From Apus apus (Eukaryota > Chordata > Aves > Apodiformes > Apodidae): a stretch of 64,000 nucleotides of DNA. The notes below the pieces were generated by a model, which worked only from the letters and a program-made list of their open reading frames with translations, did not search any database and was not told the origin of the DNA. The DNA is taken from assembly GCF_020740795.1 (NCBI RefSeq), contig NC_067285.1, positions 15,120,001 through 15,184,000 on the forward strand, in the 5' to 3' direction. This document shows, in pieces, positions 1 through 9,775 of this stretch (positions are counted from its first letter, which is position 1; each line of letters begins with the position of its first letter). The translations under genes and the position numbers were made by a program.

Positions 1-461
1 GCTATACTCGCCCCTCAAAGGGTCAGAAATTGGTTCCTACATCCAGAATCAATTAATGATGGGTTATGAAAGTAAAACAGGCAGTAAAATTAACCCCAGC
101 ACTTCACCCTTTCCCATGAGGAACCTCCTCAAGGCTCTGAGAGAGCAGACAAGTCAGGGCCACAGATTTTAGGGTGTACCCCAAATAGGGTACTAAAGGA
201 GGAGGGACTGGAAGGACAGCAGTGAGCCGTGGGTCTGTGCTGACTGGGCTTCTCTCCCATCTGGGCCTCTGCAAAAAGGGGACAAGAACCCTGGTATGAC
301 ATGTAGGTGACTGAACAGAGGGGTTATAATGATGATGCCTCCTTTGGCAAGCCCCAGGGTTTCCCACAGAAGCCCAGCTAGATCGGCCACCTTCCTGTGC
401 CAGAGTCCCAGTGCTACCCCGGTACCAGGGCAGGGCAACTGCCCAGCATTTCTCCACGTAC
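1..461 (-). other. DNMBP intron (partial)
   Basis: Sequence downstream, in the gene direction, of the alternative exon donor. No further DNMBP exon is recognisable before the window edge. The open frame of the alternative exon continues to position 193, but the residues after the GTACGTG donor are not convincing coding sequence. Confidence 0.6.
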
Positions 462-1740
462 CTTGCTTCTCCTTCCTTGTCTGCACAAACTCGGAATGCC
501 GCAGGGCGCTGGGAGCCGTCCGTCTGTAGAAGCTGTTTCTTTGCAGCATGGAGCCCACCTTGTTTGCTTCCTCAGCCTCCTGCTCCCAGATCTGGCTCCA
601 GTCTGGACGGCCTGTGCGTACTCTTGAGCCCTCTGCTCTGCCACTGCTCCTAACTGGCATCTCAGGCCCTGGGACTGCTCCTTCCAGCTCTCCACAGCCA
701 TCATAGTCCACGCCTCTTGTCTTGGACTGTGTGTAGCCAGTGCCTGACCTCAGGCTCACATTACTGTCTCCTGAGGATCTGACTGCAAATGCAGGAGCTT
801 CACAACCTCTGTCCAGACTGCTGTGATTCATGACATGGCCTTTAGGCTGCCTGTGCTGCTCAATGTCTTCTTGGTGTACTTGGTCCCTAACACCTATATA
901 CTGCCTTTCCTGCTGTCTATATGCCCCAGAGCATCCATCCTCTCTATATGACTGTTCCCCTTCCCTATATACTTGATTGTCTCCATTCTGTCTATACTGC
1001 CTTCTCCTCTCCCTATACTCCCCAGAATCCCTCTCCTGCCTATACCACTTTTCCTTTTCCCCATGTTTTCTATCCTCATGGTAGTTCCTAGTATCTCTGT
1101 CCTCCTGATACCACTTTCCCCCCTCCCTAGAGTCTTGAGGTACTCTGTTCTCTCTGTACTGCCTTCCCCTCTCTCTGTATGGTCCAGGTACTCTGTCCTC
1201 CCTGTACTGCCTCTCTCTTACCTCAGATCTGCAGTCTCTATGTTGAATGTCCTCCCTCTCATATACCCTATAGTTTCTAACCTCTGTGTCCTGGCTTTTG
1301 CCTTCCCAAGCCCCACCTGCTCTCCCGCAGTCTGCATACTGGCTATCTCCCTTCCAAAAATCTCCACAGCCTCCATTCATGCTCTGTTGATCCACAGAGA
1401 TGCCCTGTCCTCCCCTGTAACTGTCCCAGCTGCTGTTTGCTGCCTGCCAGCCTGGGTACTGCCTCCTCGCTCTCGGTCTGTCATTGCAGTGAGCCTCACC
1501 ACGCAGCATGGACACTGCGGCCACGTCCTCTCTTCCCACGGCACAACAGTCCTCGTATTCCCAACCGAGAAGCCTTGGCTTCTGCTTTGGATCCTCCACA
1601 CCGTGCTTTGTTCCGGGATGAGCACACATAGTCCTGCTGGGGTGCAGCACAGGCGCTGACTTCCTTTGCTCCCTGAGCCCAAGCCCTAGCTGAGGCTGCT
1701 CCTCTGCTCTGCTCCAGTGCTCCTGTCCCAAGTGAAACAT
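462..1740 (-). CDS. Probable alternative first coding exon of DNMBP with 16-residue repeats
   Basis: An open frame of 426 codons runs from ATG 1740-1738 to a strong AAG|GTACGTG donor (intron from 461). It lies in the DNMBP intron after the large exon. The exon ends in phase 1 like the large exon, so it can splice to the same downstream DNMBP exon. A TTTCAG acceptor lies 12 bases before the ATG, but splicing to it from the phase-1 large exon would put this frame out of register. An alternative promoter and first exon therefore fits better than an internal exon. The product is Tyr/Arg/Glu/Gln/Asp-rich, has a 124-residue tandem repeat block in the middle, and a better-behaved C-terminal end (WSQIWEQEAEEANKVGSM, then SFYRRTAPSALRHSEF). 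Human DNMBP is known to have short isoforms lacking the N-terminal SH3 domains. I do not recognise this protein segment, and assignment to DNMBP is inference. Confidence 0.65.
901..1272 (-). repeat. In-frame 48-base tandem repeat coding for 16-residue units
   Basis: Seven consecutive units start with Tyr and end near Gln, Trp or Ser, with lengths 22, 16, 16, 22, 16, 16 and 16 residues. Examples are YREDRVPGPYRERGRQ, YRQERDSGEYRERRRQ and YREDGCSGAYRQQERQ. The two 22-residue units look like a 16-mer with six extra residues. All unit lengths are whole codons, so the frame is kept. On the plus strand this appears as CTCTxTAxxTxxC-rich DNA, which also opens a spurious opposite-strand frame. Confidence 0.8.
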
Positions 1741-1752
1741 GGACACTGCTTC

Positions 1753-4530
1753 CTGAAACTAGCCTGAAAGTGTACGGGGTGCGGGCCCAATCGCTGCCAG
1801 TCCTGGCCTCCTCCACCTGCTGCCCCAAGTAATCAGTAACCAGCCCGAGGAGGGAGGCCAGGGCTGGGCAGGCTCTCACCGCCCAAACCGGCTCCGCAGC
1901 TTTGCCAAAGCCTCTCTGCAGACAGCTCAGAGGCAGGGAAAAGGAGAGCACTGGAGCGTGCAGAGGCCCTGCCCCAAGACCAACATCCTCAGGGAAGGGA
2001 AACAGACGGTGTGTGAGACTTAGGAAGCCACAGACCAGAGAAGGGATATCAGATCCCCTTCCACAGCCTTCATGCTCCCACTGGCATAGAGGCTAAACAA
2101 CGTGGTCTGGCAGAGGCTGGGTATTCCTCCACACCTCACAAAGGAAAACCAAGACATTCAAGTTGCCCCTGGCTCAAAACTGATGTCGAGCCCACTCTTT
2201 TTCCAGCCCTCACCCACAGGTCCTGGGAAGAGCAGGAGAGAAGCAGCTCCCTGTGTGACACAGCATCACAGAGTGGTGCCTACACAGTGCCAATGCAGCC
2301 ACAGCTGCCCAGCTCCCTGCCTCGGGGCTGGTCCCTGTGCTGACAGGAACAGGCTTCAAGGGACTATGTAGGTTATGGTGCCAACACAAAGCATACGTTT
2401 CCAGAAGGCTATAGAAACATGCACTCCAGAGACTCCTCTTGCTGCAGGGCACAACATATTCCCAGTTTCCCATTCCCATAAGAAACCAAGAGATGACCAC
2501 AGCACACACTAGAGAGAAAGCAGGAGAATCCATGGATGTCCACCTACATCTCAGGTTCTTACAACATTTTTTAGGTATGCATAGTGAATACCTAGCTGGT
2601 ACGGATCAAAAATCAAACAAATGGACCTTCCTTCTCCAACTGCAGGAGGGCAAGCACTACTCCTGCCCAGGCCTGGCGATCAGTGAACACTCAAGACATG
2701 CCAAAGCAGCAACCTGCAGATTTTAAACATGTTTTAGAAGACCACATTCTTTCTGCTCTTCCTTTGGCTCCCCAAAGGACACACCAAGGGACTGGCTCCC
2801 CCAGGATGATGCCAGCCCTACTTTGTTTGCTGATCAATGCTTAGGGAAAGCTTTTCTCCCTCCAGCATGCCACTATGTGCCCCTAACAGTTACAAGGCAG
2901 AGGCCATCCCTGAGGCATGGTGCGAACATGTTTTGCTGAACTGATGCAACACCACATTACTGATTTGGCCCACAGCACTTAGAACTGGGCTAGCCAGCAT
3001 GAGACATGCTCTCTCACCATGCTGAGATGCAGCAGGAGGGATGCAGCAGAGCTTGGGTAGGACACAGCTTTATCATAGGAACAGAGAGGCTAGTTATAAA
3101 TCCTCAGGTCTCTTGAAGTGGTGAAAAATCCCCCAGGACTACTAAGAGGATAACTTGACAGGTAGGATGTCTCAAGGATAGTGTTAGTTCCTGCCTGAAA
3201 CCACCACAGCACAGGTTCAGCAGGACTTGTCCACTGTCAGCAGGCACTGAGACAGCCTGGAGACCTTTCCCAACAAGACCTACCCCACCAGAAAATATCC
3301 CTTGATTCAGCCTTGATTTTCCTTTTCCTAACTTCAAGTTATTTCATCTAGCCTTAAATCTTCTAAGCCTTATTTTAAGTAGCCCTTGCACACCACTGAC
3401 GCGGAGGCTGTTTGTCACACTGTTTCCCTGGTGCACCCATCCCTTATTTCCATGTGCTCTGCATCAGGCGTGTTCCTGCAGCAAAGTGCCTGGGCTCCCC
3501 AGATCTGATGAAACAGTGGGAGGATGGAGACAATTAAATCAGAGTGAGTAATCCCCAGGCAGGAGCTGGCATTTCACTCCACCTCCTGTGTGCAGTGCCC
3601 ACGTTTCCAGCATGTCGTGGGTTTTGGTAACAGAACTGCAGTGTCAGAGCTCCTAGGAGAAGCTGGGGAAGGGACTGTGGGAGATGTACATGGTCCTGTC
3701 TTTCCACTTTGTCTACTGTAATATCAAGGATAACATAATTAACAGTACTGATCTTTATATGGCATCTTTGGGTTTCAGTGCCCAAATGTGCTGATATAAA
3801 CAGGGCAAATTTCTCCTGAGTTTTTTTTCTGGGCTGCAAGGACAAAAGCCATCTTTTTGGCAACAGACATGGGGCAATTTAAAGCTCTTTGTTGCTGTCG
3901 CTGACAGTGCAGCATCACTTTCCTGTCCTGAAATTCTGGACTCCATGAACGAGAGGAGCACAAGGGCAGGCTTTACTTTTGCTCACTGACTATCCCCACT
4001 CCCAGGTCAGGTTCAGCACTCTTCTTTGCATTCCCTCTGATCTGAGTGACAAGTCCCCAAAGGTCTGTAACACTCCCAGAGCAGAAACAGCAGGAAACCC
4101 AGTACCCTGACAGGCTGAGGGCAGTCATGCCACAGAGATAACCGAGATCTCAACTGCCAGACCACCAGAAAAGCCACTCTGAAGCTGCTGCTCACTCCTT
4201 ACAGCTAAGAGGGGATGAGGCAGGGAGGTTGAACCCACAGCATCGGTGTTTTTGCTTGAGAGCAAGGATGCACTTGGAATGGATCAGATGAGGGCTGAAG
4301 AAGAGATGTGAGAGCTGGAAGGAAAAGGGCAAGGCTAGCACTAAGGGATGCTTAGAGAATGAAACTATGGTTCTCTGAGGCAAAATCATGATGATCTGTA
4401 CTGCAACAATGCTTACAAAATGACTAAAACAGGAATTAAAGAATTAAAGACTGGCTCCAGCAGTGCCTGTATGCAGAAGGGGCCAGCTGTCCCCCCAAAC
4501 CACCCCCACCACATGCTGCTGCAGACTCAC
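1753..4530 (-). other. DNMBP intron between the large exon and the alternative exon
   Basis: About 2.8 kb without recognised coding sequence or identified repeats. If 462-1740 is an alternative first exon, its promoter should lie in the end nearest 1.75-2.1 kb. I see no clear TATA box or CpG island there. Confidence 0.6.
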
Positions 4531-6465
4531 CTCTCAGCTCCTGCAGCTCCATGCTGAGGCTCTCGATGTTGGAGTCACAGAAATCAAGGTTTTCCAGGGT
4601 CTCTGTTCTCACCAGCTCATCCTGCTGCTCCTCCAGCATCAGGCTTAGCTCAGCACGGGTCTTGCCATAAGCCTCCAGGTCTTGCTCCACCTCTCTGATC
4701 CTTGTCAGCAGAATGGAGTGGGAAGAAGCTGTTCCTGCCTGTGTCAAGTCCTCATGTCCCTCCTGTGCCCGCTGCTCCTGGCTGCTGGGCTGAAGCTGTG
4801 GGGGGGCCACACTCCTCCGCTGGTTGCTTGTTGGAGGTCGGGGCGCAGGCCGGGAGGGCTTCACTGAGAAGGACAAAGTCCTGCCTTTGGGCACCTGGCC
4901 ACCCAGAGTGTGCACAGGAGTTGTTGCAAGGCTGCTGGGCCGAGGAGGGGGTGGCCTCAGGGCTTTCCTCCTCTCTGGCTGCCTGGTGTGGGAGGCACAT
5001 TCAGGAGACCCACGGACAATGTCCTTCTCAGAGCTGTAGTCCAAGATAGAAAAATGTCGGGAAACCTTGTCCTGCTCAGCGCCGGTCGTGGTCAGACTCT
5101 TCTCAAACTGTGCCAGCTGCTCTGTCAGTTTGGAGTCAAGGTCCATGCAGCTGTCCCCCTGCACTGCAAGCTGGCAGCAGTCCCCCAAGCTCCCAGCCCA
5201 TGTGTCCAAGCCCACCTGGGCACCTCCCAAACCAGAGGAACAAGGTTTGGATTTCTCCTGTTGACCATCCATCCAGTTGTCCAGGTCCTGGAAGCTGCTA
5301 TGGCTCTCCTGGGGCTCAGAGGCTGCCCAGTTGTTAGGAGAAGAAACTGCGTGGCTCCTGCAAGGACCTGGGAGGGAGTGGGGAGCCTCAGGGGGCACAC
5401 TGGGACTCTCTCCATCAGGCTCAGGCAGGGTTTGAGTTTCTGAGTTTCCCCAGGAGGCTGAAATGGTTCCCCCAGGCTCCAGCTCACCTGCTTGGCCGGG
5501 CCTGTTGCCCTCCTGGGAAGGCAGTTGAGCATCAGGGAGAAGACCATTGACTGTCTTGGTGCAGTCAATAGGGAGGGAGTTTGATGTGCCTTTGGGATGT
5601 GGCCCTTGATGTCCAGCGCCAGGAAAGGCCTGATGCTGTTTCAAATCCGTGCCAAGATGACCCTCTGTACTCCCCATCGTGTGAGATGAAATGGTGTCAG
5701 GCTCAGGGTGTGCATCCTCCTTTTTTCTGCCATCTTTCCCTGGCAAAGGAAGAGCTTCAGAGCAGGTGCTTTCCAGGTCTTGATGGATGGTGACTCCACA
5801 GCTCCCTCCACCTTGGGGATCCCCAGCACTTGCCTTTCCCTTGCAAGGCTCAGATGTTTCCAACCTCACAAATCTGTGTGGAAAGATGCCGCGGTTTCCC
5901 CTCAGCTCCCCCTCCAGCCAACCATCTTCCAGAACGCTTATGATCCGAATCCTGTCACCCACATCAAAATCCAGTTCCTTGGACTCCAGGGCTTGGAACT
6001 GATAAAGGGCAACACCATAAGTGCTCCCTGGCTCCTCCTCCTCCTTAGGGGATATCTCTACTGTCCCATTGGTGTCACATGTCCCTATGGGCTCTGGATC
6101 CACTGTAGTTCCTGGTGCTCGCAGAGGAGTAAGCAATTCCACAAAACCCTCTGGGAAGATGCCTCTGCAGCCTCTGAGCTCACCTTCAAACCAGCCAGGC
6201 TCTGGGACACCAACAATGTTTATCACATCCCCTTCCCTGAAGTCCAGTTCCTCCTCCAGCTGAGCAGACAGGTCCATCAGGGCCCGGGCTTGGCCCAGTG
6301 AGTAGGCAGGCACCTCCAGGAGAGTACTCTGGGACAGCTGACGGCTCTGAACTGAAAGGAACAGCTCCCGCACACATGATGAAGGGAAAAAGCCCTTGGA
6401 ACCCCAGCTGCTTCGGCCCTGGAGCCAGCTGGAGGCCAGGGACCCCCCCAGGATCACGAGGTCTC
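4531..6465 (-). CDS. DNMBP: DNMBP large exon (SH3-2 to SH3-4, proline-rich region, coiled coil)
   Basis: The exon is 1935 bases, from a TTCCCTGCAG acceptor to a GAGAG|GTGAGT donor, phase 1 at both ends. It begins in SH3-2 ([17 protein letters not shown]), carries SH3-3 ([15 protein letters not shown]) and SH3-4 ([18 protein letters not shown]), then about 300 poorly conserved residues. A conserved block follows ([33 protein letters not shown]), then [11 protein letters not shown]. The end is a coiled coil ([27 protein letters not shown]). The open frame runs a little past the donor, but the sequence after ELRG is not DNMBP-like and is intron. Confidence 0.95.
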
Positions 6466-9400
6466 CTGCAGGGAATAAGACATACACCAGTTCAAAACTG
6501 CCCTCATGATTGCTTCTCACCTCTTATTCCTGCCTCCCCGTGTCCATCTGGCTGTGGGTAGAGTCTGGTACTCTGTACTGAGTGCAGTGTCTGCTGGGGA
6601 TACACAGGAGCACAGAGTGGAGGTAAGACATGAAGCATCAGCAGCCTCTTACACACGTCTTAAGATATCTTTGAGCAACCTGGTCTAGTAGGTGTTCCTG
6701 CCCATGGCAGGGGTGTTGTAAATAAATGATCTTTAAGGTCCTTCCAACCCAAACCATTCTATGATTCTATGAAGATACACAGTTTGGCCATATGACTTTC
6801 TAACTGCTAAGCCATAAAGCTGTGCCAAAGCTTTGATTTCTCTCCCAAATCCAAGGCTAAGATTTGGGGACTGGAGGGAAGTTAAAAGACAGCTGTAAGT
6901 CTACTATGATCACATTACTCCAGTATTTGGAGGTTCAAGAGTAACTGTAGATCACAAGAAACTAGTATCAGGGTGGCAGAAGCCCAAAGGTCCATGGTGG
7001 ATTTGACATGACCCATGTTATGAGGTATTAGGAATTACATCGTGTCTCCTGCTGCTCTAGGCAGGATGCTGTGACTAGGTTCATACTTTTAGAAGGATAG
7101 GTGAGGGCTATGAGATGCAAGGAAAGGAAGGGAATGAAGATTACCTCTCTGCAGTGACAAGCTCCCTGGCTCTTGAGATGTGAAGTCACTGGTGCAAACA
7201 AACAGTTTTTCTCCCTGCTTCAAAGGGGGAATATCTACAGGTTCCACAAAGCTGCTAGGAAACTGCCCTAAAATGACAAACAGATGTCAACAATGAGTCT
7301 TTCCTGTACCACCACCACAATCTCCACCCTCCTTCCAGATACTGGGATCTTTTGCTAAAGGAAAATACCCAGCTGTCCTGGGTGTCTCAACATCATGGTG
7401 GAAGAGGAATGAGTTTGGGAGTCAGGAACTCCTGAGGTTTTAAATGTATAAGAGCTAACAGAGAACAAAAAGCTTTGTGCCTTCAGCTCACTCCCAGCAA
7501 ACAACAGCCTGTGTTCATTTCTTGGACTGTGCTATCAGCATGGAGTTTCTGGGAACAGACACACTAGACTTTCTCTGCTTGCTTCCTAACTCAGAGCCAT
7601 GATGAGGACTGAGAGATCCAGCAGTGCTGGACCATGAGATCAGTGTCTTCTGACTGGGCACACCCGTCTAGTGCTCCTCACTCTGTAAGGTTTTGCCCCT
7701 GCACAGCCTCAGATGTCAGACCTCCATACTTGAGATGGCCAAGTCTGAGAGTCACACACCGTTACAGCTTTGGTGCTGCTGAGGCTCCAGGGACCTTCCC
7801 CAGTTTCTCACCTCTGTGCTCCTATTTCACCATGGCACCCACTGCTGGATGCCCAGCTATTCTGTGCAGGCCAGGGCAGCACACACTTGTTGGCCATTGC
7901 AAGTTATCACTCAGCTACTAATTTCAGTCCTGGGAGTACTGGACATGGCAGAGCTCACTGCAAAGGCCACTACAAATGTCATTCCCATCTTTATAATTTG
8001 TGGCAAGGAGAAGTGATGGAATATGGGTTAAAAGCACTTCCAGCATTTACTCTTGATGACCCAACCCATGTTCTCCAATAAAACTTGGAGACAACATATC
8101 TCAGACACCAGAACTTTGCTCTGGGTTTAGGTAGTTTGGCATCTGCTGTCATTAACCTGAGGTGCAAACAGCAGCCCACAGGCCAGTAGTCTCAGTGGCT
8201 TCCTTCACAGTTTTAAGCAACTCCACCTCTTCTTCCATGTCTTAATTTCTCACTCTGTACATAGAAAGAACCTAATGCTGTTAAAAAAGAAGTCACGGAG
8301 CTACATTAACTATTCCCCACAGAGCACTACTATTGGTAGGCTGCAGCACCTCCAGAGCTTCTATTAAAAAGTGCTTTTTCAATTTCCTACAACTTTAGTT
8401 TAGAAAACTGGGCAAAAAACTACAACAGCTGTTCCAAGGGAAAGCAGGAATGCAAGTGGGTTTTGAGTTAAAGGTCATTAAAAACCACTGGATTTTACTT
8501 CAGTGTGTTTCTTTATCTTTGAGCTACAACACACATCTGTTTATTATTCCTTAATAGCTTCATCAAGCTTCAACAGGCAGATCAGTTAAGCTGGGAGAAA
8601 AAACTGTGGTGAAGTAAATAGTGGTGATTTCTGCGGAAGTAATCTGTGCCCAATGGCTTCAGAACTAGCAGGATCAGGCAGTCACTCATTCAATGCCATT
8701 TATCAGCTACGTGGAGCACAGAAGTCCTCCTCTCCACCTTTGCTACGGCCCATCTTTGTTTTAGCCAGGAGACAGCCCGCAGCTGTTAGCACAGCCCAGA
8801 CTGCTGCTGCAATAGCAGCTCCATCTCCATGGCCAGGGATAAAACTCTGGTCCCATCCTCATGCTGAGGACAGAGTCAGGCTTCTGCTTTGAAGGGGCTG
8901 GTTTTTATCTCCCTGAGAGCTCACGCATCCTCTCAACATCAGTCTTAAGATGAGAAAGAGCTGCTTAAAAAGGGACTGTGAGACTCTAAGAGTTTCACTA
9001 AGAGCATTTTGCTGCTTCAGAAGTTTCTCACACCCCTCCAAAAGTGTGACAGACTTGGACACTACTTCAGAAACACAAATATCGATGGCAGCTTTTGGAG
9101 GAAATGCTTCAAAGCAGAAAGGAGGAAGCTGTGTTGGGGTCAGAGGGCTCAGGAGGACACACAGACTCTGTTGCTGCGTCTCCCACTGACTTGACCTGAT
9201 GAGGTCACTTGAATGTGGACGCATTTCCACTCTCGGTGCATCTGTTTCCTCTCTCCTCTTCCACTGCCACAGGGGGTCAGTGTATAAACTAGCCAGGAAA
9301 TGGGCTGAACTACCGCTGAGGACTAGTGGTAGAACTAGTATTCTGAAGCTCTATCTCCTCAATAACCGATTCTCCGCTAATCTCTCTCAAAAAACAACAA

Positions 9401-9746
9401 ACAAGCTACCTGAATAATTGACACAAAGCTGTCAGGAGAGCAGTGGTGGGGAACCCATGTACTCAGTCCCAAGCAAAGTCCCGTGACAGATTTAGTAAAA
9501 CAAATCTTGTCCTTGGCACTGGCCAAGGGAAAGTGTGCTCACAGGGTGGATGTTTAGCTGGCACATCTATGGATCCAGGTGCAGGCGTTTTCAGCTCTTA
9601 CCTGTGACACCTTCCTTCTTGCCAAGGAGCCAGAACTCATCCACCACATCCAATACCTCGATGACATCTCCCACAAAGAGGGGCAGCTCCTCAGAGACAC
9701 TGGGACAGAAATCAAAGACTGCTCGGACCACAGAGCCAGCCTCCAT
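4531..9746 (-). CDS. DNMBP: DNMBP (Tuba), N-terminal coding part, three exons, gene continues past position 1
   Basis: Dynamin-binding protein is a large cytoplasmic scaffold and Cdc42-type guanine exchange factor. Its N-terminal SH3 domains bind dynamin and its C-terminal SH3 domain binds actin regulators. Splicing 9746-9602, 7267-7145 and 6465-4531 gives 734 residues plus one base of the next codon, with every junction in phase 1. SH3 domains fall near residues 2-58, 67-126, 147-203 and 240-295. Each has an ALYxF-like start, a central Trp and a GxFPxxFV-type end. A long low-complexity region follows, then a proline-rich stretch with RPPPPRP and RPAPRPP, and a predicted coiled coil ending LQELR. 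Length and order match the first ~755 of 1577 residues of human DNMBP. The DH, BAR and last two SH3 domains are not in the window. The paralogues ARHGEF37 and ARHGEF38 lack this four-SH3 N-terminus, so the identification is secure. Confidence 0.96.
6466..7144 (-). other. DNMBP intron containing a CR1 3' end
   Basis: The intron between the 7145-7267 exon and the large exon has canonical GT-AG ends. It holds a short CR1 fragment at about 6670-6772 and no other recognised element. Confidence 0.8.
6670..6772 (+). mobile_element. CR1 LINE 3' terminal fragment
   Basis: About 100 bases match the CR1 3' untranslated end: GAGCAACCTGGTCTAGTAGG, then TGCCCATGGCAGGGGTG, then GGTCCTTCCAACCCAAACC, ending with two copies of the octamer ATTCTATG. 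This ending is diagnostic of avian CR1. The rest of the element is missing, as is usual for 5'-truncated CR1 insertions. Confidence 0.9.
7145..7267 (-). CDS. DNMBP: DNMBP second coding exon (end of SH3-1, start of SH3-2)
   Basis: The exon is 123 bases, phase 1 at both ends, with a TTTTAG acceptor and a GTAATC donor. It encodes residues 49-89, beginning [10 protein letters not shown] (the last strand of SH3-1) and continuing into SH3-2 ([12 protein letters not shown]). It aligns without gaps to the human protein at this point. Being a multiple of three with equal phases, it could be skipped without a frameshift. Confidence 0.95.
7268..9601 (-). other. DNMBP intron between first and second coding exons
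   Basis: About 2.3 kb with GT-AG ends. No coding exon or clear repeat was recognised. Scattered open frames here have no family resemblance. Confidence 0.75.
9602..9746 (-). CDS. DNMBP: DNMBP first coding exon (start codon, SH3-1)
   Basis: The exon starts at ATG 9746-9744 and encodes [14 protein letters not shown], almost identical to the human N-terminus, then most of SH3-1. It ends CACAG before a GTAAGAG donor (intron 9595-9601) in phase 1. The 5' untranslated part continues upstream to an acceptor that could be either of two AG sites around 9757-9775. The mature start is firm because the residues match the family N-terminus. Confidence 0.96.
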
Positions 9747-9775
9747 TGTGTGGGGTCTGAAGGCAGATCAGTACC

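Noticed and set aside
973-1659. Plus-strand 228-codon frame opposite the repeat exon
   Set aside because: It is a by-product of the CTCT-rich complement of the Arg/Glu/Tyr repeats, and the minus strand has the splice donor in the right phase.
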